A stretch of 64,000 nt of DNA from Psychrobacter sp. Ps6 (GTDB taxonomy: Bacteria; Pseudomonadota; Gammaproteobacteria; Pseudomonadales; Moraxellaceae), in NCBI RefSeq assembly GCF_022129235.1, contig NZ_JADQAI010000005.1, positions 61,502 through 125,501 on the forward strand. Direction: 5' to 3'. Position numbers and translations under genes: made by a program. The notes beneath the pieces were generated by a model that ran no database searches, had not been told where the DNA came from, and saw nothing but the letters and a program-made list of their open reading frames with translations. Shown here piece after piece: positions 18,428 through 27,944 of the stretch. The stretch's first letter is position 1. Each line of letters starts with the position of its first letter.

Positions 18428-20044
18428 CTAGTCAATAATAAGTTGCTCCGGCCCATCTTCTTGCTGCATTGCAAGGTTAGCCACCATCGATAGTGCATGT
18501 GCTTGCTGGTCTATCGGCTGTTTGTTGGCTTCACCTGTCGTACCCTCACGCAGCCAGTTCTCATCTGAAGGAGCATTGTTTTGATTTTGCTGATTATACC
18601 AAGCCAAATCATGATGCAGGCTGACCACGTCGCCCATGATAAGTAGAGCAGGCGTCGGCAACTCGGCGTCCTCTTGTTTGGCAACAATCGTTGCAAGCGT
18701 ACCTGTCAGTACTTGCTGATTGGGCATACTGGCATTAGAGACAATAGCAATGGGCGTATCAGCGCTACGACCAGCGTCAACCAAGCCTTCAGTCAAGCGC
18801 GCTAGCGAATGCAGCCCCATATAAAATACGACCGTCTCATCAGTATTCAAAAAGTTTTTGAAGTTACTGTTGGGTGCACCAGCCTTCAAAAACCCCGTCA
18901 CAAAACGCACAGATTGCGAGTGGTCACGGTGAGTGAGTGGAATACCCGCATAGCTCGCAGCGGCATTGGCCGCGGTGATACCCGGTACGACCTGATACGG
19001 CACACCATGAGCGCGCAGGCTTTCGATCTCTTCACCGCCGCGACCAAAGATAAACGGATCGCCACCTTTTAAGCGAACCACACGCCGACCTTCTTTGGCG
19101 CTATTGACCAATAACTCATTGATGCCAAGCTGCGCGACCGTATGATTGCTGCGTTTTTTACCGACAAACACTTTGTCCGCATCACGGCGGCAAAGGTCCA
19201 ACACTTGTGGCGATACCAAGGCGTCATAATAGACAATATCTGCTTGCTGCATCAAACGCAGCGCTTTGAACGTCAAAAGCTCTGGGTCACCAGGGCCTGC
19301 GCCAACGATATAGACTTCACCGACAGGAGTTGCTTTTTTATCTGAATCATCTGATAACGTAGGCGTTGTATTTCCCGCAGCATTAGGATGGGCTTTATCA
19401 TGAATAGCAGCGGCAGTATTATCCAAATCCGCTTGCAGCTGGGCAGCCGCTTCCGTTTCATTACCAGCAAACATCAACTGGCTGACTTGACCTTCAAACG
19501 CACGCTCCCAAAACTGCCGCCGTCCCGTGAGCGTTGGTATTTTAGACTTTACTTCACTACGAAAATCCCCTGCCAACTTGGCCAATTTACCATAGCCTTG
19601 CGGAATCAAAGTTTCAAGGCGTGCTCGTAATAGCCGTGCCAACACCGGTGCTTTACCATTTGATGAAATGCCGATGACAATAGGGTTACGATCAATAATG
19701 GCTGGAAAGATAAAATCACACAAGGGCGGCGTATCGACCACATTGACCGGGATATTGAGCTCAGTCGCATCTGCGTGAATCTCATGGTTAAGCGTTTCAT
19801 CGTCAGTCGCGGCAATGATCACGCGTGCACCTGACATATAGCGTTTATTATAATTCTCGTAGATAAATTCGTGCTTATCATCCGTTAGCAAGGCTTGTAT
19901 CTCATGGCTGATGTCAGGCGCAAGAATCGTAATGCACGCACCTGCACGGCTCAGCAAGTCCGCTTTACGCAGTGCCACTTCGCCGCCGCCCACGATGAGC
20001 ACTTTACGGCCTTCTAATTTAAAAAATAGCGGGAAGGTGTTCAT
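18428..20044 (-). CDS. cysG: Siroheme synthase (precorrin-2 dehydrogenase/ferrochelatase + uroporphyrinogen-III methyltransferase)
   Basis: This bifunctional enzyme makes siroheme, the cofactor of the CysI sulfite reductase encoded nearby. Residues 1-215 are the NAD-dependent dehydrogenase/chelatase (VLIVGGGEVALRKADLL, then the GISSNGKAP block). A low-complexity linker of about 50 residues follows. The SAM-dependent methyltransferase begins at VYIVGAGPGDPELLT and contains RLKGGDPFIFGRGGEE and PGITAANAAASYAGIPLTHRD. The frame extends 27 codons further up (20125). However, MNTFPLFFKLEGRKVLIVGGG is the standard family start, with GGTGA just before the ATG at 20044, so 20044 is chosen. At 538 aa it is longer than E. 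coli CysG (457) because of the linker and a Gln-rich C-terminal tail. Confidence 0.94.
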   Translation of the reverse strand: MNTFPLFFKLEGRKVLIVGGGEVALRKADLLSRAGACITILAPDISHEIQALLTDDKHEFIYENYNKRYMSGARVIIAATDDETLNHEIHADATELNIPVNVVDTPPLCDFIFPAIIDRNPIVIGISSNGKAPVLARLLRARLETLIPQGYGKLAKLAGDFRSEVKSKIPTLTGRRQFWERAFEGQVSQLMFAGNETEAAAQLQADLDNTAAAIHDKAHPNAAGNTTPTLSDDSDKKATPVGEVYIVGAGPGDPELLTFKALRLMQQADIVYYDALVSPQVLDLCRRDADKVFVGKKRSNHTVAQLGINELLVNSAKEGRRVVRLKGGDPFIFGRGGEEIESLRAHGVPYQVVPGITAANAAASYAGIPLTHRDHSQSVRFVTGFLKAGAPNSNFKNFLNTDETVVFYMGLHSLARLTEGLVDAGRSADTPIAIVSNASMPNQQVLTGTLATIVAKQEDAELPTPALLIMGDVVSLHHDLAWYNQQNQNNAPSDENWLREGTTGEANKQPIDQQAHALSMVANLAMQQEDGPEQLIID

Positions 20045-20336
20045 AGTGTCACCATATATTGAGTTATTTATTATAAAAGTAGAAAAGATATCAGGAATGC
20101 CGCCATTATGAGGTATCACAGACACACTCTCACCTAATGAATTGGCATTAGCATATTCGTTTTTGAAATATTAATGGATATTTTTCTTGCCAATAGGAAT
20201 AGATGAGATGACTTTCTCAAATCAATAAATTATCTAACACACGCTAACATATCCCAAAATTAGGCTGTGCTAGCATGTCTTAAGAGAATTAGTCGTATAT
20301 CAATCATTCACAATATTTAAAAAGAGTAAGCATACT

Positions 20337-21077
20337 ATGAAATTACAAGACAGAGTGGCGATTATATTTGGTGGCACTTCAGGGTTGGGCGAGGCGACGG
20401 CCAAGGCATTTGCTAATGAAGGCGCTAAAGTCGTCGTCACAGGACGCGATGAGGAAGACGGCAATCGAATTGTCAAAGATATTAGAGATAACAATCAAGA
20501 TGCCATCTTTGTAAAAGCTGATGTGACGCAAAAGAGTGATATTCAAGCAGTGGTTGATAGCGTATTAACGACTTACGATAAAATTGATATTTTGTACAAC
20601 GGTGCTGGTATTCATGATGGTTATGACAATGCTGTTGAGCTAGAAGAAGATTTTTACGATAAATTGATGGCGATTAATGTCAAAGCGCCTTATCTGGCTT
20701 CAAAAATGGTGATTCCGCATTTTATCAAGCAAGGTGGCGGCACTATTATTAATGTCGGCTCGCAAGCGACACAAATGGCAGGACCGGGCGGCTCAGCCTA
20801 TGTAACCTCCAAACATGCCATTTTGGGGTTTTCGAAGCAACTGGCTTTTGATTTCGGCAGTCAAGGCATCAAAGTGAATACATTGTCGCCAGGTTTTATA
20901 GAAACACCAATGACTGAAGGTATCGACGATGAGCGCCTGACGCGTATTCCGGCCGAGCGTGCTGGTAAGCCTGAAGAGATTGCTGCACTTGCCGTGTTTT
21001 TGGCATCTGATGATTCTAATTATATGCAAGGCGCTAACGTTTTGATGGATGGCGGTTGGGTACTAGGTCGCAAATAG
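20337..21077 (+). CDS. SDR-family oxidoreductase
   Basis: A 246-residue classical short-chain dehydrogenase/reductase. The cofactor motif GGTSGLGEATA is near residue 12, followed by NGAG. The catalytic serine is in the INVGSQA stretch, and the Y-x-x-x-K pair is in SAYVTSKHAILG. The C-terminal GANVLMDGGWVLG is typical. A D/R pattern after the second strand (VVVTGRDEEDG) does not settle NAD versus NADP preference. Substrate is unknown. It sits alone between cysG and cysH but points the other way, so a link to sulfur metabolism is not implied. Confidence 0.9.
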   Translation: MKLQDRVAIIFGGTSGLGEATAKAFANEGAKVVVTGRDEEDGNRIVKDIRDNNQDAIFVKADVTQKSDIQAVVDSVLTTYDKIDILYNGAGIHDGYDNAVELEEDFYDKLMAINVKAPYLASKMVIPHFIKQGGGTIINVGSQATQMAGPGGSAYVTSKHAILGFSKQLAFDFGSQGIKVNTLSPGFIETPMTEGIDDERLTRIPAERAGKPEEIAALAVFLASDDSNYMQGANVLMDGGWVLGRK

Positions 21078-21109
21078 CTTTAGTCGTTGCCAACATAGTC
21101 GTCAACCAT

Positions 21110-21148
21110 AAAAAAGCCCTCTCTTAAATTAAAGAAAGGGCTTTTTTT
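21110..21148. terminator. Bidirectional terminator between the SDR gene and cysH
   Basis: AAAAAAGCCCT...AGGGCTTTTTTT stem with one internal mismatch. It lies between two convergent stops. Confidence 0.88.
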
Positions 21149-21166
21149 ATTCAGAAAACACTAAAA

Positions 21167-21805
21167 TTAAAGCTGAGTATGCAGACCACACTCACGGCTT
21201 TCTTCTACCTTAGTTGGATCAAAGTAGTCATGCTCATTTGGCAAGTTGTGCTCATCTAAGTACACGTCTAGATCCGCATCTGTTTTTTCAAACAATGGCG
21301 CTACTTTTAATACGCCGTCTTTTGATAAGCTGAGTACATCAAGACCTTGACGGAATTCTGTTTGATCTTTACGAATCGCATTGAACCATACATCAGGCTT
21401 TAGCTCGTCTAGTGCACGGCGGAATGGCTCAAGTTTTACTTGCTCAGTGAACTCGTCATGCTGAGGGTTATCGATACCTGGGATACCATTCATAGTTGCA
21501 TCACGGTGTGCAGCCGTTTGTTTTGGGATATAAGTCACAACGTTTAGATCAAGATCACGAATCAATTTGTTAGCAAACTGATAGGTCGCATCGGTGTTGT
21601 AACCTGAGTCTACCCACAATACAGTGATGTCAGGGCGCTGCTTAGCAACCAAATGCAAAATCGCTGACTCATAAGGGCGGAAGTTGGTGGTGATGATTGG
21701 GTTTTTTGCTTGCGTCAGTGCCCACTCAACGATTTGCTCAGGTGATTTACCTTGCAAATCTTGGTTTGCTTGGTCGATATCTAGGTTTGGGTGTAATTGG
21801 CTCAT
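21167..21805 (-). CDS. cysH: Phosphoadenylyl-sulfate (PAPS-type) reductase
   Basis: A thioredoxin- or glutaredoxin-dependent reductase giving sulfite. The catalytic cysteine is in the C-terminal ECGLH (C206). The body matches the PAPS reductase class: VKLEPFRRALDELKPDVWF followed by IRKDQTEFR. The cysteine pairs that bind 4Fe-4S in APS reductases are absent, which favours PAPS as substrate. At 212 residues it is about 30 shorter than E. coli CysH. The segment between the last helix and ECGLH is cut down, and the first phosphate-binding loop reads TTNFRPYESA instead of the usual S-x-S-F-G. It lies downstream of cysI and the DUF934 gene with a 121-bp gap, so it has its own ribosome-binding site and perhaps its own promoter. 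Confidence 0.85.
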   Translation of the reverse strand: MSQLHPNLDIDQANQDLQGKSPEQIVEWALTQAKNPIITTNFRPYESAILHLVAKQRPDITVLWVDSGYNTDATYQFANKLIRDLDLNVVTYIPKQTAAHRDATMNGIPGIDNPQHDEFTEQVKLEPFRRALDELKPDVWFNAIRKDQTEFRQGLDVLSLSKDGVLKVAPLFEKTDADLDVYLDEHNLPNEHDYFDPTKVEESRECGLHTQL

Positions 21806-21926
21806 GATACATTCCTTAATAATTGTTAATATAAAAATGATGACTTAACAGTGAGTCGTAAAATATTCAGTAATAAAACTTGGCACCTGAAAAACTAAGT
21901 ATCTAAAAAATTAGATGCCTGAAAAA

Positions 21927-22517
21927 CTAAGTGCCCGAGAACATCGGTAATGCTGAAGCGTCTCGACCATCATAGCTGCTGGCTAGGGCAGTGAAGGCTT
22001 GGCTGATATTAGAGTTGACATCATGCTCATTGAGTACAAAGCTAGTAGCACCAGCGCGCAGCAAATAAGCGATTTGGTCACGACCAAACGCGCCTGCCAT
22101 ACGAATATCGCCTTCATAACCAAGCTGACGCAGGGTCTTTGCAAAACTAAAACCGCGACCATCCACAAAACTTGGGACATGAATGACAATCAAGTCTTGC
22201 GTCAATAAAAAGTCTTTTACATCAGGCAGATTATCAGCATCGGTGTTAGACGTGATCCACACACCCAACCGGCTGCTGTGCTGCTTGAGGATATCCAATA
22301 CTTGTTCTATCAAACCATTTGCCAGTTTGCCATCAGCATTTAATAAATCTGCTAATGGGACAAGCACATCGACTTTTTCTTGTTTGTGTAACAGCTCAAG
22401 TAAGGTCAGGTTTGATAACGCGATACCATCAGGCAGCTGCGCTGTCGCTAGCGCTTGCCAAGTATCTTCGCCACTGATGTCTGCGCCATGGCTATCGAGC
22501 ACATGATGATTAGCCAT
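21927..22517 (-). CDS. DUF934-family protein of the sulfite-reductase operon
   Basis: A 196-residue protein of the DUF934 family, recognised by VPSFVDGRGFSFAKTLRQLGY and the following GRDQIAYLLRAGATSFVL. The family is found almost always next to cysI and cysH-type genes in proteobacteria, and its biochemical role is unknown to me. The longer frame starts at 22556, but AAGGAG lies 7 nt before the ATG at 22517, and that start overlaps the last 8 bases of cysI (ATGGCTAA). This overlap implies translational coupling with sulfite reductase. No metal motif or signal peptide is visible. A helper or electron-transfer role for CysI is plausible but unproven. Confidence 0.88.
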   Translation of the reverse strand: MANHHVLDSHGADISGEDTWQALATAQLPDGIALSNLTLLELLHKQEKVDVLVPLADLLNADGKLANGLIEQVLDILKQHSSRLGVWITSNTDADNLPDVKDFLLTQDLIVIHVPSFVDGRGFSFAKTLRQLGYEGDIRMAGAFGRDQIAYLLRAGATSFVLNEHDVNSNISQAFTALASSYDGRDASALPMFSGT

Positions 22518-24195
22518 AGACCTTCTCCTTAAAGGGGGCGATACCAACGCGATCAATCACGTCACCAAAACCCTCAACATCTTGTTCGTTAGTGCCGCGT
22601 ATATCGAGATACACATCTAAAATGGTTTGCAAGGTGCTGGCCACATCATCCGCTGGCACCGCTTTTCCTAAGATTTTGCCCAATTTGGCGTCATTACTAG
22701 AGTTACCACCAAGGCTAATCTGATACCAATGCTCACCTTTTTTGTCCACACCCAAGATACCGATATCACCTGTGTGATGATGGGCGCAGGCATTCATGCA
22801 GCCTGACATGTTTAAGCGAATATCACCAAGATCATACAAGTAATCTAGATCATCAAACTGCTTTTCAATTTGTTCAGCGATATTGTGCGTAGTCGCATTG
22901 GCCAGTGAGCAATAATCCCAACCTGGGCAGACAATCATGTCGGTTAAGGTGTTGATATTGGCGCGTGCTAAATGCAAGTCTGACAACTGCTGCCACAATT
23001 CATAAAGCTCATTGGTTTGCACGTCAGCGAATACCAGATTTTGCTGATACGTACCACGCAACTCACCAAAGCTATAACGATCAGACAAATCGGCAAGCGC
23101 ATCCATTTGCGCATCACTCAAGTCACCTGATGGCACATAACGACCGTCCACCAATCCGGCTTTTAAAGAAATCACAACCGCACGGTAGCCATCCACTTTA
23201 TGTGCGACGGTGTTCTGGTTATACCAGTTGGCAAAGTCTTTATTAGCATTTAGTTGTTGCTGTAGCTCAGACTGTACTTGCAGAGCATCAAATGACTGAT
23301 AATCAGGCATGCTGAAGTAGCTAGCAGCGGTGTCAAAATTGTCTTCAGTCAAGGTAAGCGGGCCATCTTTAGTATGCGCTTCCCACTCAGCCTCCACCAA
23401 TTTGGCAAACTGATTGCCGCCTAAGCTATCAACCAAAATCTTGATACGGGCTTTGTACTTGTTATCACGGCGACCGTGCAAGTTATAAACGCGCAAAATG
23501 GCATCGAGATAGCTGAGTAAATGCTCACGCGGTAAGAATTTGCGAATCGTTTTACCTATAATAGGCGTACGTCCGAGGCCGCCGCCAACGATGACTTCAA
23601 AGCCAAGCTCACCTTCGTCATTAGTAACGATGTGCAGACCCACATCATGGACTTGCGTTGCCGCACGATCCGCTTCGGTACCGATGACTGCGATTTTAAA
23701 TTTGCGCGGTAAAAAAGCAAACTCAGGGTGAAAGGTTGACCACTGACGAATGATTTCGCAATAGGGACGTGGATCAGCAATTTCTTCTTTATGGATACCC
23801 GCATAAGGATCCGTTGTCGTATTACGGATACAGTTACCTGAGGTTTGGATGGCATGCATCTGTACCGTTGCCAATTCTGCCAAAATGTCTGGCACTTCTT
23901 CTAGTTTTGGCCAGTTCAGCTGAATATTGGTACGGGTAGTCATGTGCCCATAACCTTTGTCATACTTGCGGGTAATCTCAGCCAGTTTGCGCAACTGATA
24001 GCTGGCAAGCAAGCCGTATGGAATGGCGATACGGAGCATCGGTGCATAACGCTGGATATACAAGCCGTTTTGCAATCGCAGTGGCAAATACTGCTCTTCT
24101 GGCAGCTCACCTGCCAAAAATCGCTCAGTTTGGTCGCGAAATTGGGCAACTCGTTCGTCTACTAACGTCTGGTCAGCGTAATTATATTGATACAT
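22510..24195 (-). CDS. cysI: Sulfite reductase hemoprotein subunit (nitrite/sulfite reductase family)
   Basis: A 561-residue siroheme/4Fe-4S reductase that reduces sulfite to sulfide with six electrons. The cluster cysteines are visible as CPGWDYC (C-x5-C, around 424-430) and SGCMNACAHHH (C-x3-C, around 465-469). Substrate-site arginines are in the GHMTTRTNIQLNW and TSGNCIRN stretches. A 4Fe-4S-siroheme repeat architecture of two ferredoxin-like halves is apparent. No flavoprotein cysJ is adjacent, so the electron donor is probably a ferredoxin or a separately encoded reductase. The overlapping DUF934 gene follows. The start has ATG preceded by GAGATTACGTC, with only weak Shine-Dalgarno similarity. 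Siroheme would come from CysG, encoded 2.5 kb away. Confidence 0.93.
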   Translation of the reverse strand: MYQYNYADQTLVDERVAQFRDQTERFLAGELPEEQYLPLRLQNGLYIQRYAPMLRIAIPYGLLASYQLRKLAEITRKYDKGYGHMTTRTNIQLNWPKLEEVPDILAELATVQMHAIQTSGNCIRNTTTDPYAGIHKEEIADPRPYCEIIRQWSTFHPEFAFLPRKFKIAVIGTEADRAATQVHDVGLHIVTNDEGELGFEVIVGGGLGRTPIIGKTIRKFLPREHLLSYLDAILRVYNLHGRRDNKYKARIKILVDSLGGNQFAKLVEAEWEAHTKDGPLTLTEDNFDTAASYFSMPDYQSFDALQVQSELQQQLNANKDFANWYNQNTVAHKVDGYRAVVISLKAGLVDGRYVPSGDLSDAQMDALADLSDRYSFGELRGTYQQNLVFADVQTNELYELWQQLSDLHLARANINTLTDMIVCPGWDYCSLANATTHNIAEQIEKQFDDLDYLYDLGDIRLNMSGCMNACAHHHTGDIGILGVDKKGEHWYQISLGGNSSNDAKLGKILGKAVPADDVASTLQTILDVYLDIRGTNEQDVEGFGDVIDRVGIAPFKEKVYG

Positions 24196-24539
24196 GACGT
24201 AATCTCAGTTTTGTTTTTAGTCTTAAAAGCAGCGATGGAAGCAATCTAATATCTGTGCTCGTAGGTGATAGACTTTACCACAAATCGCAATTTAAACAAT
24301 TCAGGGTCACATCATATAAGCTTCTATCTATAAACATAAATTCCTTTCAGACATATCCATATCCAAACACAGCATAAATTTTCATAACGAAAGTTAGGTA
24401 GCCTATGCTTATCAAATTTAACGCCTGATCATTCGCGCTCTATTTTTATTATCATTTATTGGTGGCTGGCTTATCAGCTGCTTACTTTGTTGATTATCTT
24501 TCTCGACCATTCTTTCTAATAAGAGGTTTTAATAACGAT
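24196..24539. promoter_or_regulatory. Divergent promoter region cysI / sat
   Basis: This is a 344-bp A+T-rich stretch between genes transcribed away from each other. In relatives these genes respond to CysB, and a CysB site here is plausible, but CysB sites are too degenerate to place by eye. No gene is supported. A TTG-initiated upstream extension of sat (24459) is considered unlikely. Confidence 0.5.
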
Positions 24540-25802
24540 ATGTCTCAGACCCAAAGCCAAACTCAATCCCAATTCAAGTCAAAGCTGGTTCCACCACATG
24601 GCAGTGCCGAGCTTAAACCACTGTTGTTAGAAGGCGACGCACGCGAGCAAGCATTAGAGCTTGCCAGCACCTTACCAACCATTACTTTAAGCTCACGCGA
24701 GCGTGGTGATTTGATCATGTTCGGTATCGGCGGCTTTACGCCTCTAAATGGTTTTATGAATAAAGCCAATTGGCAAGGTGTGGTTGATAACATGCGCTTG
24801 CAAAGCGGTGACAATGAAGGTTTGTTTTGGCCAATTCCGATCACCTTGTCTGCGCCAAAGGCGACAGCGGATAGTTTGAGTCAAGGCGACAAAGTAGCCC
24901 TAGTTGCACAAGATGGCGAAGTCATGGGTATCTTGACGGTAGAAGAGACCTATACCATTGATAAAGAACACGAGTGTCAGCAAGTATTTACCACCACAGA
25001 TCCAGAGCATCCAGGCGTCCAGCAAGTATTGGATCAAGATGACGTCAATATTGCAGGTAGTGTAGAAGTGCTGAGCGAGGGCGAGTTCCCAACGCGTTAT
25101 CCTGGTATCTATAAGACGCCCGCGCAAACACGTCAAATCTTTGAAGAGAAAAACTGGAAAACTGTGGCCGCTTTCCAGACGCGTAACCCGATGCACCGCT
25201 CACATGAATATTTGGCCAAAATCGCCATTGAGATCTGCGATGGTGTCATGATTCATTCATTGCTCGGCGCACTAAAACCAGGTGACATTCCAGCAGAAGT
25301 ACGTCAAGAAGCCATCAAAACCCTGATTGATAATTACTTCAAGCAAGACACGGTGATTCAAGCGGGTTATCCATTAGATATGCGCTATGCAGGTCCACGT
25401 GAAGCCTTATTACATGCGTTATTCCGCCAAAACTATGGCTGTAGCCATCTGATCGTCGGTCGTGATCATGCTGGTGTGGGCGATTACTATGGCGCGTTTG
25501 ATGCCCAAACCATTTTTGAACAGGTTGGCAAAGACGATTTAATCACCCAGCCGCTAAAAATTGGTTGGACCTTCTGGTGTAATGCGTGTAACGCGATGGC
25601 GTCTGACAAGACTTGCCCGCATGACGCGTCTGAACACGTTAAAGTATCAGGTACCAAGCTGCGTAAAGCGCTATCAGAAGACATGGAAGTACCAGAGAAC
25701 TTTAGCCGTCCAGAAGTGCTTGAGATACTACGGAACTACTACGGTAGCATCGCTCGTGAAGAACGTGCTGAGATCAAACTCACTGGCGCATCTGCGGTAT
25801 AA
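24540..25802 (+). CDS. sat: Sulfate adenylyltransferase, homo-oligomeric type
   Basis: ATP sulfurylase, which turns sulfate and ATP into APS and pyrophosphate. The active-site motifs [13 protein letters not shown] and VGRDHAG are present. A C-x2-C-x8-C-x-H pattern ([16 protein letters not shown]) suggests the structural zinc site known from bacterial and archaeal single-chain ATP sulfurylases. This is not the CysD/CysN GTPase-coupled enzyme and carries no fused APS kinase. The 420-aa form from the ATG at 24540 is chosen over the TTG at 24459 because the upstream residues are hydrophobic and not family-like. An AGAGG lies 13 nt before it, a slightly long spacing. The first dozen residues form a Ser-Gln-Thr-rich tail. 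It has its own terminator. Confidence 0.93.
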   Translation: MSQTQSQTQSQFKSKLVPPHGSAELKPLLLEGDAREQALELASTLPTITLSSRERGDLIMFGIGGFTPLNGFMNKANWQGVVDNMRLQSGDNEGLFWPIPITLSAPKATADSLSQGDKVALVAQDGEVMGILTVEETYTIDKEHECQQVFTTTDPEHPGVQQVLDQDDVNIAGSVEVLSEGEFPTRYPGIYKTPAQTRQIFEEKNWKTVAAFQTRNPMHRSHEYLAKIAIEICDGVMIHSLLGALKPGDIPAEVRQEAIKTLIDNYFKQDTVIQAGYPLDMRYAGPREALLHALFRQNYGCSHLIVGRDHAGVGDYYGAFDAQTIFEQVGKDDLITQPLKIGWTFWCNACNAMASDKTCPHDASEHVKVSGTKLRKALSEDMEVPENFSRPEVLEILRNYYGSIAREERAEIKLTGASAV

Positions 25803-25836
25803 AATCCAAACGTGTCAGTATAGCTAAATCAAACCT

Positions 25837-25873
25837 AAAAAAGGTGTCAGGCTTATCGTCTGACACCTTTTTT
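25837..25873. terminator. Terminator after sat
   Basis: AAAAAAGGTGTCAG / CTGACACCTTTTTT with a 9-nt loop. It also faces the converging lipoprotein gene, so it works both ways. Confidence 0.93.
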
Positions 25874-25918
25874 ATTTTTATCATTTCTAGCATCTCTCAC
25901 CTCAGTTAGCGTGAGCTA

Positions 25919-26449
25919 TCAAATCTCTAAATCTTCTGCCAGTTTTTGATATTCTCCCGCAAATGAGGCACCGCCTGAGCAAAAATAATTCAGCGCATAC
26001 GTATCTGGACTATCAATCGTCAGCATATTGTCTTTAAATTGAAAAAAGACGGTACTGTCATTTGCCTGCGCCTGAAAAATCGTACCGTGTGCCGCGTCTT
26101 GCCCCATTAATATCGCCTTACCATCGAACTGACAAGTCTGTTTTTTGATATCGCTGCGTGAGCGAATTTTTATATCGATTTGTTGGTCACTCTCTGCACG
26201 TACCATGACGCCAACCCAGTCATATCCTTGTGCGCGTTTGTCATAATCTGCAGAAGCATAATCACCAGAAATATCGTCTTTCATAACATCACTGATAACG
26301 CCTACTGGAATTGAATGAACTGCTACAGTATTGTGCGCAGCATTCTTCACCGCGGGCGCCACGTTATGACAACCAGTTACGGCAGCTAGGGCAGAGGCCA
26401 TCAATGTTAATGCTGCAATAGAATGAAAGCGATGGGACGAAAGAGTCAT
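25919..26449 (-). CDS. Predicted lipoprotein of unknown function
   Basis: A 176-residue protein with a lipoprotein signal peptide: charged start, hydrophobic stretch and lipobox V-T-G-C with C27 as the acylated cysteine. The mature part has no domain I recognise. It contains two further cysteines (in TCQFDG and NYFCSG) that could form a disulfide in the periplasm. It sits between sat and the sulfate-binding protein genes and is transcribed divergently from the latter, but nothing ties it to sulfate. The coding frame is convincing because of its signal peptide, its length and the absence of a competing frame. Confidence 0.75.
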   Translation of the reverse strand: MTLSSHRFHSIAALTLMASALAAVTGCHNVAPAVKNAAHNTVAVHSIPVGVISDVMKDDISGDYASADYDKRAQGYDWVGVMVRAESDQQIDIKIRSRSDIKKQTCQFDGKAILMGQDAAHGTIFQAQANDSTVFFQFKDNMLTIDSPDTYALNYFCSGGASFAGEYQKLAEDLEI

Positions 26450-26816
26450 AAAAAGGCCTTTGGTTAAATAAGACGGTAAAATGGATATAGCATTGGCAAT
26501 TGGGGCACACTATATAAAATGATGGTACAGCCTAGCTAAATTATAGTCTATTTGATAAGCCTGCCTGCAATGATTTACCTCTCGTTCCTCATAATCTCGT
26601 AAGAGTCTATGCTAAGTGCTTATGCCAACATCAGGACTTGATAAGCGGATTCGTCACTAAGCGTTTGCTGTTTATGCTGCTAGCATAGCTTTCATCATCT
26701 GAAAACCTAAATCAACAGAGTAAAAGTCAAAAGAACTAAGCTCAAATGATTGTAAGCCTTGTGATGATGGTCAAAAATTTTGACAACACGCTTCTACTAC
26801 CTTTATCGAGAGCATC
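26450..26816. other. Divergent intergenic region upstream of the first sulfate-binding protein gene
   Basis: This 367-bp gap holds the promoters of the lipoprotein gene (minus) and the sulfate transporter cluster (plus). I see A+T-rich -10-like sequences around 26511-26520 but no clean promoter pair and no gene. Confidence 0.5.
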
Positions 26817-27944
26817 ATGCAAAAAAAATTCCAAAAATTCCGCATTGCTAGCATCCAGCCAACCAATAATAAACATATAAAAGCGCGGACACTTACTACC
26901 AGCGGCATGCTCGCAGCAGCGATCATGATGACAGGTTGTAGTTCAACCGAAGGGTCGCAAAATGATGGAGGAAACAACGCTAATAGTGGGACGCAGGATG
27001 TCAATCTACTCAATGTCTCCTATGATGTGTCTCGTGACTTTTATAAAGACTATAACGCACTATTTAGCGCTGACTATCAAAAAGCCCATCCAAATAGCAA
27101 AGTAAATATTAATCAGTCGCATGGCGGTTCAAGCAAGCAGGCATTATCTGTTGCCAATGGTTTGCAAGCAGATGTGGTCACCTTTAACCAAGAGAGCGAT
27201 ATGAATCTGTTGGTTGAGAAAGGTCTGGTGTCTGCCAACTGGCAGCAAGCACTACCAAATAATGCCGTACCGTACACCAGCACTATGGTGCTACTGGTTC
27301 GTGCTGGCAATCCAAAAAACATCAAAGACTGGTCGGATTTAGCACGTAAGGATATCGATGTGGTCACGCCCAATCCCAAGACCAGTGGTACAGCACGTTA
27401 TGCTTTCTTAGGCGCCTACGGCTATGGCTTGCATCAATTTAAAGAAAACAGCAGTGATAACCCGGTTCAAACCAATGACTTTATCAAAAAGCTGTTGTCA
27501 AATGTCGTCACTTATGACAATGGCGCACGTGCTGCGACGACCAGTTTTACCCAGCGCGGCCTAGGCGATGTACTTATCACCACCGAAAACGAAGCGAATT
27601 TGGCCGCTCAGCAATTTGCCAAAGGTCAAGTTGATATTGTCTATCCGAGCTATTCGATTACGATTGCCAACCCAGTAGCAGTCGTCACGGCAGTGACTGA
27701 TAAAGCGGGCAAGACCGAAGCGGCAAGTGCTTATCTAAAAGGCTTATGGGACAAGCCTGCACAAGAGCTCATGGCAAAGATGTATATGCGTCCGAGTGAT
27801 GAGCAAATACTTGCCGCTCATAAAGACACGTTACCTGATATTGAGACATTTGAGCCTATCGCTGTTTTTGGTCCATGGGCAGAGATTATGGATACTTTCT
27901 TTGTAGACGGTGGTCGTTTCGATCAGCTGGCAAGTGCTAAGTAG
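26817..27944 (+). CDS. Sulfate/thiosulfate ABC transporter substrate-binding lipoprotein (copy 1)
   Basis: A 375-residue periplasmic binding protein of the Sbp/CysP family. It has a long n-region and a lipobox M-T-G-C with C41, so it is probably membrane-anchored rather than free. Family marks are LLNVSYDVSRDFYKDYN, QSHGGSSKQALSVANGL (the ligand-binding loop) and YAFLGAYGYGL. It is a close paralogue of the next gene, with long identical blocks. It is the first gene of a cluster running into cysT, cysW and cysA. Discrimination between sulfate and thiosulfate cannot be made by eye. Confidence 0.92.
   Translation: MQKKFQKFRIASIQPTNNKHIKARTLTTSGMLAAAIMMTGCSSTEGSQNDGGNNANSGTQDVNLLNVSYDVSRDFYKDYNALFSADYQKAHPNSKVNINQSHGGSSKQALSVANGLQADVVTFNQESDMNLLVEKGLVSANWQQALPNNAVPYTSTMVLLVRAGNPKNIKDWSDLARKDIDVVTPNPKTSGTARYAFLGAYGYGLHQFKENSSDNPVQTNDFIKKLLSNVVTYDNGARAATTSFTQRGLGDVLITTENEANLAAQQFAKGQVDIVYPSYSITIANPVAVVTAVTDKAGKTEAASAYLKGLWDKPAQELMAKMYMRPSDEQILAAHKDTLPDIETFEPIAVFGPWAEIMDTFFVDGGRFDQLASAK

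Noticed and set aside
24459..24539. TTG-initiated extension of sat by 27 codons
   Set aside because: The hydrophobic upstream residues do not fit the cytoplasmic enzyme. The ATG at 24540 is followed directly by a plausible family N-terminus.
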